Of a stretch of DNA of 21,645 nt, positions 5,844 to 12,857 are shown in pieces. The notes beneath the pieces are model-generated. The model searched no databases. It saw nothing but the letters and a program-made list of their open reading frames with translations, and was not told the origin of the DNA. The translations under genes were made by a program, and so were the position numbers. Origin of the DNA: Kitasatospora phosalacinea. Lineage in GTDB: Bacteria; Actinomycetota; Actinomycetes; Streptomycetales; Streptomycetaceae. Within the stretch, counting starts at the first letter, position 1. The number at the start of each line of letters is the position of its first letter. The stretch covers positions 1 to 21,645 of the forward strand of contig NZ_JNYE01000120.1 in NCBI RefSeq assembly GCF_000717185.1. The letters run 5' to 3'.

Positions 5844-6386
5844 TCAGGGGCGGTTCTCGGGCAGGTCGGCCGGGCGGATCCGGTACACCTGGAGGTTCAA
5901 CCCGTAGTACTTGGTGGTCTCACCGACCCAGCGCATCCCCAGCCGCTTCGCCACCGCGTGCGCCCGGTCGTTCTTGGGCCGGGCCACCGCGAAGACCTCC
6001 TCGATGTCCTGGGTGAACACCCAGCGCAGCAGCGCCAGGCCCGCCTCCGTCGCGTAGCCCTCGCCCCAGTACTGCGGGGAGAGCTGCCAGGTGATCTCCA
6101 GGTCCTCGTCGTAGGGCGGCAGCGGACGGACGCCCAGACCGCCGACCACCCTCCCGTCCTCGCGGCGCTCCACCGCCCACCGCCCGCGCGGCGGCAGCAG
6201 CCGGGCCTGCTGCTCCTCCCAGCCGCGCAGCACCGAACGCATCGCCTCGGCATCGACGACCTGCTCCATCACGGGCGTCAGCCAGCGGGCGACGTCCGTG
6301 GAGCCGTACACGGCCAGCGCGTCCTCGGCGTCGTCCGGTGTCCAGTCCCGTACGACGAGCCGATCAGTGGTCAGGCTGATCCCCAT
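5844..6386 (-). CDS. GNAT acetyltransferase, RimJ/RimL type
   Basis: This is a 180-aa cytoplasmic N-acetyltransferase of the Acetyltransf_3 (RimJ/RimL-like) group. It opens with the characteristic L-T-T-D-R-L-V-V-R-D-W strand. The acetyl-CoA binding core is W-G-E-G-Y-A-T-E-A at about 107-115, in place of the canonical Q/R-x-x-G-x-G/A loop. It closes with the conserved N-x-x-A-H-x-V-A-x-R-L-G-M segment at about 138-151. ATG at 6386 follows GGGAGGA at 7 nt. Family members acetylate ribosomal protein N-termini, antibiotics or metabolites, and the substrate here is unknown. It is convergent with the pseudokinase and upstream of the hydrolase at 6585-7343 on the opposite strand side, with no operon partner. 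Confidence 0.88.
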   Translation of the reverse strand: MGISLTTDRLVVRDWTPDDAEDALAVYGSTDVARWLTPVMEQVVDAEAMRSVLRGWEEQQARLLPPRGRWAVERREDGRVVGGLGVRPLPPYDEDLEITWQLSPQYWGEGYATEAGLALLRWVFTQDIEEVFAVARPKNDRAHAVAKRLGMRWVGETTKYYGLNLQVYRIRPADLPENRP

Positions 6387-6518
6387 GGGCGGGTCCTCCC
6401 TCAGTCGATTGGCGGACGTCTCCCTCCACCGGAGTGTGCGCCCCCTGCCCGCCCGGGGCGAGCCGGAAGCCCGATCCGCACCAGCTGTCACCGGACGGTC
6501 ACCCGTCCGTCGCGAACC

Positions 6519-6563
6519 GGCCCGTGCCCCTCCGGCCCGCTTCCCTCCGGCCCGTGCCCCTCC
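6519..6563. repeat. Three tandem 15-bp GGCCCGTGCCCCTCC-type units
   Basis: Units 1 and 3 (6519-6533, 6549-6563) are identical; unit 2 (6534-6548) differs at three bases. They lie in the 198-bp gap between the hydrolase stop and the acetyltransferase start. No gene or promoter match was seen in them. Their role is unknown. Confidence 0.7.
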
Positions 6564-6584
6564 GGCCCGCCGCGGCCGGGCAGG

Positions 6585-7343
6585 TCAGCGGTAGTCGCGG
6601 AGCGGGATGTGCAGGCCGTCGCGGCTCGGGCCGTGCAGGGCCAGGGCGGTGCGGGCCTCCTCGGGCAGCGGCCCCAGGCCGAGCAGGGCCAGGGCCAGTT
6701 CGGCGGCGGCGCGGTGCCAGTCGCCGGCCCGCCGCATCAGGGTGTGACCGCTGCCCAGCACCCGGTAACCGGCCACCCGGGCGCCGTGGCCGCGGGCCCG
6801 CAGCGCGAACAGGTCGGTGTCGCCGGGCCGGGTGATCTTGTCCCGGTCGCCGTGCAGCATCAGCACCGAGCGGCCCCGCAGGTGCTCGGTCGGCTCGTCC
6901 TGCGGGAGCCACGGCGCCAGCGCGACCACGCCCCGCACGCACGGGTGGGCCGCCGCCCGCAGCGCCGCCCGGCCGCCCATCGAGTGCCCGATCAGCACCG
7001 TCGGCACCGGCCCCAGCTGCTCCGCCAGGTCGGACATCGCCGCCTCCGCGTCACGCGCCGCGTCCGCCCGGTCACCGTTCCAGCCCCGGCACCGGTAACG
7101 CACCGTGCCGACCGCCAGCGACCGGCCCTCCGCGGCCCCCGCCCCGCGCTGCACCGCCTTCGCGAACGGCCGCATCCGCAGCCCCGGCAGGTTCAGCAGC
7201 GGGGGTGCCGCCGCCCCGAACTCCTTCCCGCCGTGCAGCACCAGCACCGCCGCGTCCGGCGAGGGCGGCAGCACCCGCCAGGCCAGCGGCCGGTGCGCCC
7301 CCACCACCTCACCGCCCGACCGCACCGCCACCCGCCCGCCCAT
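6585..7343 (-). CDS. Alpha/beta hydrolase (dienelactone-hydrolase-like)
   Basis: This is a 252-aa soluble hydrolase. The oxyanion strand is V-L-V-L-H-G-G. The nucleophile elbow is G-H-S121-M-G-G. The acid lies in H-G-D-R-D168-K-I-T-R-P and the histidine in G-S-G-H200-T-L, giving a complete catalytic triad in order. No signal peptide is visible, so it is cytoplasmic. The start at 7343 has AGGGACGG about 5 nt upstream; further upstream the frame stays open only as the shadow of the next gene. It is divergent from the methylthioadenosine phosphorylase across about 385 bp. The substrate cannot be inferred, and it could act as an esterase, lipase or carboxymethylenebutenolidase-like enzyme. Confidence 0.87.
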   Translation of the reverse strand: MGGRVAVRSGGEVVGAHRPLAWRVLPPSPDAAVLVLHGGKEFGAAAPPLLNLPGLRMRPFAKAVQRGAGAAEGRSLAVGTVRYRCRGWNGDRADAARDAEAAMSDLAEQLGPVPTVLIGHSMGGRAALRAAAHPCVRGVVALAPWLPQDEPTEHLRGRSVLMLHGDRDKITRPGDTDLFALRARGHGARVAGYRVLGSGHTLMRRAGDWHRAAAELALALLGLGPLPEEARTALALHGPSRDGLHIPLRDYR

Positions 7344-7727
7344 CGCACCGTCCCTGTCGTAGTCGTCCGCCCGCCCGACGGCCCCACCACCCACGGCCGC
7401 CCTCAGCCGTGGTCGGTACGGCCCGCCGACCGGAGCTGCCACTGTACGCGGACGCCGCCGCTGGACGGCCCGGACCGGGACGAAACGGTGGTGAACGGGC
7501 AGCCGCACCGAACGGACGGCGCACCGTGCCCCGGACCCCCGGCGCACCGCGACCGCCGTTGCACACGGGCACAGCTGACTGCTCGTAAGGTGGGAGCGCG
7601 CCCGAGGTGTGCGGCCGGACCGGTCCGACCGCACACCGGCCCCGCGCACCGCGGACCCGACCCACCCGCCCGGCTCGTTCGGGCGCGCCCCGGGGCCGCG
7701 ACCGACCGCCAGAGCCGAGGGAGAGCC
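7344..7727. promoter_or_regulatory. 384-bp divergent intergenic region, leader of the MTA phosphorylase gene
   Basis: No gene was found. For the rightward gene a TAAGGT (7586-7591) could be a -10 element; TTGCAC at 7559-7564 lies 21 bp before it, which is longer than the usual 17-18, so the pair is uncertain. Downstream of it lies the large palindrome described separately. This would leave a leader of about 130 nt. The GC content is high and no known riboswitch is recognisable by eye. Confidence 0.4.
7606..7637. promoter_or_regulatory. 32-bp palindrome in the MTA phosphorylase leader
   Basis: Fifteen of 16 base pairs match around a centre at 7621/7622 (core CGGACCGGTCCG, outer arms GTGTGCGG and CCGCACAC). 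It lies about 90 bp before the ATG at 7728 and just after the candidate -10. As DNA it would be a strong dimer operator; as RNA it would be a long hairpin. Confidence 0.6.
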
Positions 7728-8588
7728 ATGGCCGACGTCCACCCGCCCCGCACCGACGGCACCCCGAGCGCCGAGCTCGGAGTGATCGGCGGATCGGGCC
7801 TGTACGCCCTGCTCGACGACGTCACCGAGGTGCACGTCGAGACCCCGTACGGGCCGCCGTCCGACGCGCTGTTCGTCGGCGAGGTAGCCGGACGGCAGGT
7901 CGCCTTCCTGCCCCGCCACGGCCGGGGCCACCGGCTGCCGCCGCACCGGATCAACTACCGCGCCAACCTGTGGGCCCTGCACGCCCTGGGCGTGCGCCAG
8001 GTCCTCGGGCCGTGCGCCGTCGGTGGCCTGCGGCCCGAGTACGGGCCCGGAACCCTGCTGGTGCCCGACCAGTTCGTCGACCGCACCTCCGGCCGGGTGC
8101 AGACCTACTACGACGGCCGGATCCTGCCCGACGGCTCGATGCCCGAGGTGGTGCACGTCTCGATGGCCGACCCCTACTGCTCCGACGGCCGCACCGCCGC
8201 CCTGGCCGCCGCCCGCGACCTCGCCTGGGAGCCCGTCGACGGCGGCACCCTGGTGGTGATCGAGGGCCCGCGCTTCTCCACCCGGGCGGAGTCGCGCTGG
8301 TTCACCGCCAACGGCTGGTCCGTGGTCGGCATGACCGGCCACCCGGAAGCCGTCCTCGCCCGCGAACTCGGCCTCTGCTACACCTCGCTGGCCCTGGTGA
8401 CCGACCTCGACGCCGGAGTCGAGACCGGCGAGGGCGTCACCCACGCCGAGGTGCTGGAGGTCTTCGCCCGCAACGTCGACCGGCTGCGCACCGTCCTGTT
8501 CAAGGCCCTGGAGTCGCTGCCCGCCGCCCGCGACTGCATCTGCTCGCACGCCCTGGACGACCTGGAAACCGGCCTCCCCGGCGTCTGA
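7728..8588 (+). CDS. mtnP: S-methyl-5'-thioadenosine phosphorylase (PNP/MTAP family 2)
   Basis: This is a 286-aa cytoplasmic enzyme that splits methylthioadenosine with phosphate into adenine and methylthioribose 1-phosphate, part of the methionine/polyamine salvage route. The phosphate site is seen in G-V-I-G-G-S-G-L at 18-25 and R63-H-G-R-G-H68. N-Y-R-A-N lies at 77-81. The substrate methionine is M202 in G-M-T-G. At the base site it has T225-D226-L-D228, as in human MTAP (Asp220/Asp222), which favours a 6-amino purine over inosine/guanosine. ATG at 7728 follows GAGGGAG. Other family members act on methylthioinosine or purine nucleosides, so the exact base preference is an inference. Confidence 0.88.
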   Translation: MADVHPPRTDGTPSAELGVIGGSGLYALLDDVTEVHVETPYGPPSDALFVGEVAGRQVAFLPRHGRGHRLPPHRINYRANLWALHALGVRQVLGPCAVGGLRPEYGPGTLLVPDQFVDRTSGRVQTYYDGRILPDGSMPEVVHVSMADPYCSDGRTAALAAARDLAWEPVDGGTLVVIEGPRFSTRAESRWFTANGWSVVGMTGHPEAVLARELGLCYTSLALVTDLDAGVETGEGVTHAEVLEVFARNVDRLRTVLFKALESLPAARDCICSHALDDLETGLPGV

Positions 8589-8663
8589 TCCGTTCGTCCG
8601 CCCGCCTGTCCGTCTGCCCGTCCGTTCGTTCACCCGTTCATTCGTTCGCCCGTCCGTCCGGAG
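8589..8663. repeat. Low-complexity CCGT/TCGT tetranucleotide tract
   Basis: About 75 bp of loosely repeated CCGT, TCGT and CCGC words follow directly after the phosphorylase stop and lie before the convergent DUF3040 gene. There is no hairpin with a U-tail. It looks like a degenerate microsatellite produced by slippage. Confidence 0.6.
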
Positions 8664-8697
8664 GTGCGGGCCGCCCGCCAGCGGCCCGCCCGGGCGG

Positions 8698-9024
8698 CTA
8701 CCGAGTTCGTCTGCGTCGGTGCAGATGGGCCGCGACCATCATCAGCACCACCAACACAGCGGCCCAGCTGACCACCACGGCCAGCAGTAGGGCCGGTTCG
8801 TCCAGTGCCACCGCCATCGCCAACAGTCCGAACGAGGCGGCCAGACAACACGAGATCACCGCGACCACGATCCACGGTCGGGCCACCAGCGTTCGTCGTA
8901 GCCGTGCGGCCCTCGCTGTCCGCATCGTGCGCAGCTCGCGCTCCAGCTCCTGATCGCTCCCCAGCTCGGCCTCGATCTGCTGGAGGATCAGTAGCTCACG
9001 CGGGGAGAGTGCAGGTCCGTCCAT
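8698..9024 (-). CDS. DUF3040 membrane protein
   Basis: This is a 108-aa actinobacterial protein of unknown function. The N-terminal 40 residues carry the DUF3040 signature (L-S-P-R-E-L-L-I-L-Q-Q-I-E-A-E-L, then paired charged residues). Two hydrophobic helices follow at about 51-71 and 76-97, joined by a very short D-E-P turn, and the protein ends in a basic tail (H-L-H-R-R-R-R-T-R). The predicted topology is an N-in/C-in hairpin. ATG at 9024 follows GGAGG at 6 nt. It is convergent with the phosphorylase and divergent from the secreted protein at 9367. No function is known for the family. Confidence 0.85.
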   Translation of the reverse strand: MDGPALSPRELLILQQIEAELGSDQELERELRTMRTARAARLRRTLVARPWIVVAVISCCLAASFGLLAMAVALDEPALLLAVVVSWAAVLVVLMMVAAHLHRRRRTR

Positions 9025-9366
9025 CAACCACCTCCGCGCCGCAGGCAGGCACGCCCCGGTCTTCCCCGCCGACGCGACTCTGCTTCCAGGTAGCAACACA
9101 TGTGCCCGCTGGACGCCGGTTCTAACACGCGAACACGCGCTCGACCTCCTCTTTGTCCACTGGTGTTCCCCCCAATTGACGCCCCGGCGGCCCCGGCCCG
9201 TCACCGGAGGCCGTCGGCACGCTCGATCGTGGTGCGCACGGGAGCGGAGTGACACGCGGGGCTGGCAGGCAGAACCGTTTTGCTGCCGGGCCCCGCTCCT
9301 ACGGTGGTGTGCACCGGGTCGGGCGCCCCGCCCGGATCCACCTTTACCGGAAGGCCGTTCCACCCC
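9025..9366. promoter_or_regulatory. 342-bp divergent gap between DUF3040 and secreted-protein genes
   Basis: No full-length gene was found. On the plus strand TTTTGC (9278-9283) and TACGGT (9300-9305), 16 bp apart, are a possible promoter for the secreted protein. On the minus strand a 12-codon frame (9122-9160, GTG start with a GGGGGG tract upstream, sequence V-D-K-E-E-V-E-R-V-F-A-C) could be a leader peptide of the DUF3040 transcript, but it is too short to support on its own. Confidence 0.35.
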
Positions 9367-9711
9367 ATGCACCTGCGTCAGACGGTTGCCGCCGCCACTG
9401 CTTCGATCGCCCTGCTGCTCGCCCTGCCCAGCCCGGCGGGTGCGGCCGTCGGAGAGTTCCGCTACACCTACTACGACGACTTCGGGAACCGGGCGGCCGG
9501 TGTCCTCGTCGAGCCGGACAGCCGCGTCTGCGTCACCCTGCCCGAGGTCGCCGACCCCGACACCACCGAACCCGCCTTCGCCCCGCAGAACTTCACCGGG
9601 TCCACCGTCACTATGTTCACCGGCCCCGACTGCGACGGCGACTACTACAGCCTCCGCCCGGGCGGCCGCGCCTCCGACCGGCTCAAGCTCCGCTCCGCGC
9701 TCTTCTCCTGA
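9367..9711 (+). CDS. Small secreted protein of unknown function
   Basis: This is a 114-aa precursor. Residues 1-28 form a signal peptide (M-H-L-R-Q, a hydrophobic A/L core, then S-P-A-G-A-A as a probable cleavage site). The mature part of about 86 residues is acidic, rich in Tyr, Phe and Asp, and has two cysteines (in R-V-C-V-T-L and P-D-C-D-G-D) that may form a disulfide. The C-D-G-D-Y-Y-S-L-R-P-G block is loosely reminiscent of beta/gamma-crystallin-like small secreted actinomycete proteins, but I would not assign that fold. GGAAGG lies 12 nt before the ATG, a long spacing. No neighbour suggests a pathway. Confidence 0.75.
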   Translation: MHLRQTVAAATASIALLLALPSPAGAAVGEFRYTYYDDFGNRAAGVLVEPDSRVCVTLPEVADPDTTEPAFAPQNFTGSTVTMFTGPDCDGDYYSLRPGGRASDRLKLRSALFS

Positions 9712-9796
9712 GACACTCCCTTCCCAAGTGGTCCTTCCTGTACCGCTGTTCCGCCGGCACCCGCCGCCGACGCCCGCCGCCGTGGCCCGGCCAGGT

Positions 9797-9812
9797 TCGG
9801 GCCCGGGCCCGA
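9797..9812. repeat. 16-bp perfect palindrome TCGGGCCCGGGCCCGA in a convergent gap
   Basis: This fully self-complementary sequence lies between the 3' ends of the secreted-protein gene and the GNAT gene. With the GC-rich repeats around it, it could act as a bidirectional transcription stop, but no U-tract is present. Nothing else is recognised in 9712-9899. Confidence 0.4.
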
Positions 9813-9899
9813 CCGCTCCACCTGTCGGCCAGCCGACCGGTGGACTGGTGTGGCAGTCGACCGGGGCGGCGGGTCGGCCGGGAGACGGGCGGTGGCCGG

Positions 9900-10814
9900 T
9901 CAGTCGGAGGCGGGCGGTTCGGCGATCAGGGCGGTGGCTATTCGCCGGAAGCCCACGCTCTCGTAGATCCGTGCCACGTCGGCGTCGCTCGCGGAGAGGA
10001 ACACCGTCCGCACCCCCGCGGTGCGGGCGTGCTCGACCAGGCGCGAGGTGACGCGGTGGGCCAGGCCCTGGCGGCGCAGGGCGGGCAGGGTGGCCACCGC
10101 GACGATCTCGCTGACCTCGCCGACCGGCTGGTGGCAGCCGGAGGCGGTGGCCGCTCCGTCCGGTCCGACGGTCGCGGCGAGGACCGTGCGCCCGGCCGCT
10201 ATTCGTTCGGCCATGCGGGCCGTTGCTGCTTCGCTCTCGGGACCCCGCACCGCTTCGGCGAGCTGCTCGGGCCCGGCCGCGCCGATCCGGGTCCCGGCCT
10301 CGGCGAAGGCCAGGTGCGGCAGCATGACGGCGCTCGGCAGCAGCGGGTCGTCGGGAGCGACCACCCGCACCTCGGGGCCGTCGGCCGCTGCCGCCGCGCC
10401 GTCAGCATCCGTCGGAGCGCCGACGGTCGTCGGGGCAGCAGCCGTCGGGGCGTCAACGGCCGGGGCGTCGAGGTCGAGCACCAGCAGCGGGTGCTCGTGC
10501 ACCTCCAGCCCGGCGGCCTCGACGGCTGCGCGCAGGGCGGGGGAGGTCTCGTGCACCCACTCGAAACTCTCGGGCGCGCCGAGCTCGCGCTGCCGGGCCC
10601 GGACCCGTTCGACGTCCTCGGCGGTGAAGGTGCCGGGGCCGCCCAGGGCGGGCCGGCCGTAGTAGTGCCAGCCCTGTCCGGTGCGGACGAACAGGGTGAA
10701 GGGGCCGTGCTCCTCGGTCGTCGCGGAGAACCGGGGGACCGCGTCGTAATAGGTCTCGAGTCGGGCCAGGACGGCCTCCGACCCGGGGGTGAGGGTGTGG
10801 TTCGTTTCGCGCAT
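9900..10814 (-). CDS. GNAT family N-acetyltransferase with N-terminal extension
   Basis: This is a 304-aa cytoplasmic protein. The GNAT domain is C-terminal (about residues 150-304). The strand V-A-T-L-P-A-L-R-R-Q-G-L-A contains the R-x-x-G-x/A acetyl-CoA loop, and R-I-Y-E-S-V-G-F-R-R is the closing motif. Residues 1-115 form a second, degenerate GNAT-like or capping part, joined by an Ala/Pro/Asp linker at about 120-148. ATG at 10814 was chosen; a TTG four codons upstream is also possible. The ribosome site is weak (GGACGG very close). A 14-bp direct repeat spans the start. The substrate is unknown. Confidence 0.82.
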   Translation of the reverse strand: MRETNHTLTPGSEAVLARLETYYDAVPRFSATTEEHGPFTLFVRTGQGWHYYGRPALGGPGTFTAEDVERVRARQRELGAPESFEWVHETSPALRAAVEAAGLEVHEHPLLVLDLDAPAVDAPTAAAPTTVGAPTDADGAAAAADGPEVRVVAPDDPLLPSAVMLPHLAFAEAGTRIGAAGPEQLAEAVRGPESEAATARMAERIAAGRTVLAATVGPDGAATASGCHQPVGEVSEIVAVATLPALRRQGLAHRVTSRLVEHARTAGVRTVFLSASDADVARIYESVGFRRIATALIAEPPASD

Positions 10815-10840
10815 CGTGCCGTCCAAAGGGTGTGGTTCGT
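10792..10840. repeat. 14-bp direct repeat flanking the GNAT start codon
   Basis: AGGGTGTGGTTCGT (plus strand) occurs at 10792-10805, inside the first codons, and again at 10827-10840, upstream of the start, 35 bp apart without a mismatch. The coded peptide N-H-T-L is therefore readable twice in different frames. It may be a small duplication that altered the start region. Confidence 0.7.
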
Positions 10841-10909
10841 CTTCTTCCGCTGCTGCGGAGGTTGATCAGGCGGCATCACATCAGAGCGGTCGATCGTGTG
10901 CACGGGTTT

Positions 10910-10939
10910 TTTCGAACCCCGCGCACCGCCCGTTCGAAA
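10910..10939. promoter_or_regulatory. Inverted repeat TTTCGAAC-N14-GTTCGAAA
   Basis: Perfect 8-bp arms (10910-10917 and 10932-10939), each containing the self-complementary TTCGAA, are spaced by 14 bp, so the half-sites are about two helical turns apart. It lies about 95 bp upstream of the GNAT start, in a 296-bp gap (10815-11110) with no supported gene. It is operator-like, and the regulator is unknown. Confidence 0.5.
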
Positions 10940-11060
10940 GGAGAGGGCTGACGGACCGTCGGTGGAGAACCGTTTCCCCCAGCTGCCGTCCGACCTGCAA
11001 CGGCTGGAAGAGCGGCCGGTCGGCCGGTGCGCCCCGTGCTCGCAGGCCTCGGCCGACCGG

Positions 11061-11085
11061 TGGGATTCACCCGGGCGAGTGAACC
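11061..11085 (-). terminator. Stem-loop after the second alpha/beta hydrolase
   Basis: TTCAC (11066-11070) pairs with GTGAA (11079-11083). Inner pairs C-G and G-C and outer G-C pairs with a bulged A lengthen the stem. It starts about 25 nt past the hydrolase stop at 11111. There is no U-tract, so it is either a factor-assisted stop or an operator-like palindrome. Confidence 0.4.
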
Positions 11086-11110
11086 CGGGGAGGGGGGAGG
11101 ATGACGGGGA

Positions 11111-11872
11111 TCAGCGTCGGCCGACCTCGGCGAGCCGGGCGAGCAGCAGCTCGGCGGTCTCCGCGGGGCGCTCCAGGGCGGGCAGGTGGCCGGCCCAGGG
11201 GAGTTCGCGGTGCTCGGCGTCCGGCAGCAGGGCCGCCAGGTCGGCGGCGATCCGGCGGAAGTCGGCCAGGTCGTGCGCGCCGGAGTACACCAGGGTGGGC
11301 GCGACGGCCGCCCGCAGGTCGACCGCGACCCGCGCCGGGGAGATCTCCTCCTCGGGCGCCAGCTGTACCTCGTACGCGTTGCGCTGCATCGTCCGGACCT
11401 TCGCCCGGGCCGCCTCGTCCGCGTCCGGCCCGAGCCAGGTGTCGACCATCAGCTCGACCGCCTCGTCCAGACGGCCGGACTCGACGAGGCCGACCTCCAG
11501 TTCGTCCAGCGCGAGCAGTTCGGCGCTCGGCTCGTGGTCGGGGCTGCCCGGGCAGAGCAGGGTCAGCGAGCCGACCCGGTCGGGGTGCAGGGCGGCGAAC
11601 TGCAGGGCGATCCGGCCGCCGAAGGAGGAGCCGACCAGGGCCGCCCGCTCGATGCCGAGTCCGTCCAGCAGGTCCGCCAGGTCGGTCAGGTTGTCGTACG
11701 GGCGGTCCGCGCAGGGGGTCTCCCCGAAACCGCGGAAGTCGCACCGCAGCACGCGGTACCCGGCCTCGCGCAGCGCGTCCCACTGCCCGTCCCACATCCG
11801 CCGGTCGCAGACGGAGGAGTGCAGCAGCACGACCGCGGGGCCGTCTCCAGCCACCTCGTGAGTGATTGTCAT
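11111..11872 (-). CDS. Alpha/beta fold hydrolase
   Basis: This is a 253-aa cytoplasmic hydrolase of the classical alpha/beta type (3-oxoadipate enol-lactonase / haloperoxidase-like group). The oxyanion region is L-L-H-S-S at 16-20. R-G-F-G follows at 47-50. The nucleophile is G81-S-S83-F-G-G, the acid D201 in G-A-H-D, and the histidine H229 in W-A-G-H-L. The cap region lies at about 115-175. ATG at 11872 has no good Shine-Dalgarno sequence, but a promoter ends 7 bp upstream, so the message is probably leaderless. It is divergent from the glycosylase at 12024. The substrate is unknown. Confidence 0.87.
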   Translation of the reverse strand: MTITHEVAGDGPAVVLLHSSVCDRRMWDGQWDALREAGYRVLRCDFRGFGETPCADRPYDNLTDLADLLDGLGIERAALVGSSFGGRIALQFAALHPDRVGSLTLLCPGSPDHEPSAELLALDELEVGLVESGRLDEAVELMVDTWLGPDADEAARAKVRTMQRNAYEVQLAPEEEISPARVAVDLRAAVAPTLVYSGAHDLADFRRIAADLAALLPDAEHRELPWAGHLPALERPAETAELLLARLAEVGRR

Positions 11873-11879
11873 TCCGCCG

Positions 11880-11908
11880 ACCGTAGAGCACGGACAGGCC
11901 ACTGACCA
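11880..11908 (-). promoter_or_regulatory. Promoter for a leaderless hydrolase mRNA
   Basis: On the minus strand TGGTCA (11908-11903) and TACGGT (11885-11880) are separated by exactly 17 bp. The -10 ends 7 bp before the ATG, placing the predicted transcript start at or next to the initiation codon. Confidence 0.5.
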
Positions 11909-12023
11909 GGGATTTCCGCTGCGAGCGGAGCGCGGCGGGGGCACCGGCGGCAAGGCGGCGGTCGCGAGGCGCGGTCGCGGGGCCGACGGCCCCGGTGTCG
12001 GCGGCGGGCGGCATGATGGGAGC

Positions 12024-12815
12024 GTGCCCGAAGGAGACAGCATCTACCGCGTCGCCACCCAGCTCGACCAGGCGCTCGCCGGTCACGTGCTGACGGTGTC
12101 GGACTTCCGCGTCCCCGCCCACGCCACCGCCGACCTGAGGGGGCGCCAGGTGCTGGGTACGGTGCCGCGCGGCAAGCACCTGCTGACCAGGTTCGAGGGC
12201 GGCGTGACGCTCCACACCCACCTGCGGATGGACGGCCGCTGGCAGACCTTCCGGCCCGGCGAGCGCTGGCGCAGCGGCCCCGCGTTCCAGATCCGGGCGA
12301 TCCTCGGCACCGAGCACGGTGCCGCCGTCGGCTACCGGCTGCCCGTGGTCCAACTGCTGCGCAGCGACCAGGAGCACCGGGTGGTCGGCCACCTCGGCCC
12401 CGACCTGCTCGGCCCGGACTGGAACACCGAGGAGGCGCACCGCCGCCTGCTCGCCGACCCGCGGCGCCCGGTCGGCGAGGCCCTGCTCGACCAGCGGACC
12501 CTGGCCGGCATCGGCAACGTGTACGCCAACGAGCTGCCCTTCCTGGCCGGGATCACGCCCTGGACGCCGGTCGGTGAGCTGCCCGACCCGGACGGTCTGC
12601 TGGAGGGCGCCCGGCACCTGTTGGACGCCAACAAGCTGCGGCCGGGCCACATCACCACCGGCGACCTCCACCCCGGCCGCCAGCACTGGGTGTACGGCCG
12701 GGGTCGCCACCCCTGCCTGCGCTGCGGCACGCCGATCCGCACCGCCAAGCACGACCGGGACCGCGTCGCCTACTGGTGCCCGCACTGCCAGCACGGCCCC
12801 GTGCCGACCGCCTGA
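12024..12815 (+). CDS. nei2: Fpg/Nei family DNA glycosylase (Nei2 type)
   Basis: This is a 263-aa DNA repair enzyme that removes oxidised bases and nicks the abasic site by beta/delta elimination. Translation from GTG gives (M)-P-E-G-D, so Met removal exposes the catalytic N-terminal proline followed by the essential Glu. The Pro-Glu-Gly-Asp opening is typical of the Nei rather than the Fpg (P-E-L-P) branch. The conserved Lys is K51. The helix-two-turn-helix is at about 150-175 (L-A-G-I-G-N-V-Y-A-N-E). A zinc finger uses C231, C234, C252 and C255. The start is fixed by the proline. A CATGAT six bases upstream might be a -10 for leaderless expression. It is convergent with the next gene. Confidence 0.9.
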   Translation: MPEGDSIYRVATQLDQALAGHVLTVSDFRVPAHATADLRGRQVLGTVPRGKHLLTRFEGGVTLHTHLRMDGRWQTFRPGERWRSGPAFQIRAILGTEHGAAVGYRLPVVQLLRSDQEHRVVGHLGPDLLGPDWNTEEAHRRLLADPRRPVGEALLDQRTLAGIGNVYANELPFLAGITPWTPVGELPDPDGLLEGARHLLDANKLRPGHITTGDLHPGRQHWVYGRGRHPCLRCGTPIRTAKHDRDRVAYWCPHCQHGPVPTA

Positions 12816-12857
12816 GCCCACCGGGCGGGGCCCACCGGCCCGCTGGCGCGTCCGGCC

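Noticed and set aside
5790..7727. Upstream extension of the phosphorylase frame
   Set aside because: It crosses antisense to two minus-strand genes; the family alignment starts shortly after ATG 7728.
7344..8633. In-frame extension upstream of the alpha/beta hydrolase on the minus strand
   Set aside because: It is antisense to the phosphorylase gene; the hydrolase fold begins at 7343.
8589..8697. Possible CRISPR-like or satellite array
   Set aside because: The repeats are short, irregular tetranucleotides without unique spacers.
10896..11110. Possible small plus-strand gene after AGGAGAGG at about 10939
   Set aside because: The frame has no suitable start at the right distance, no recognisable protein, and stays open only because it runs antisense to the hydrolase.
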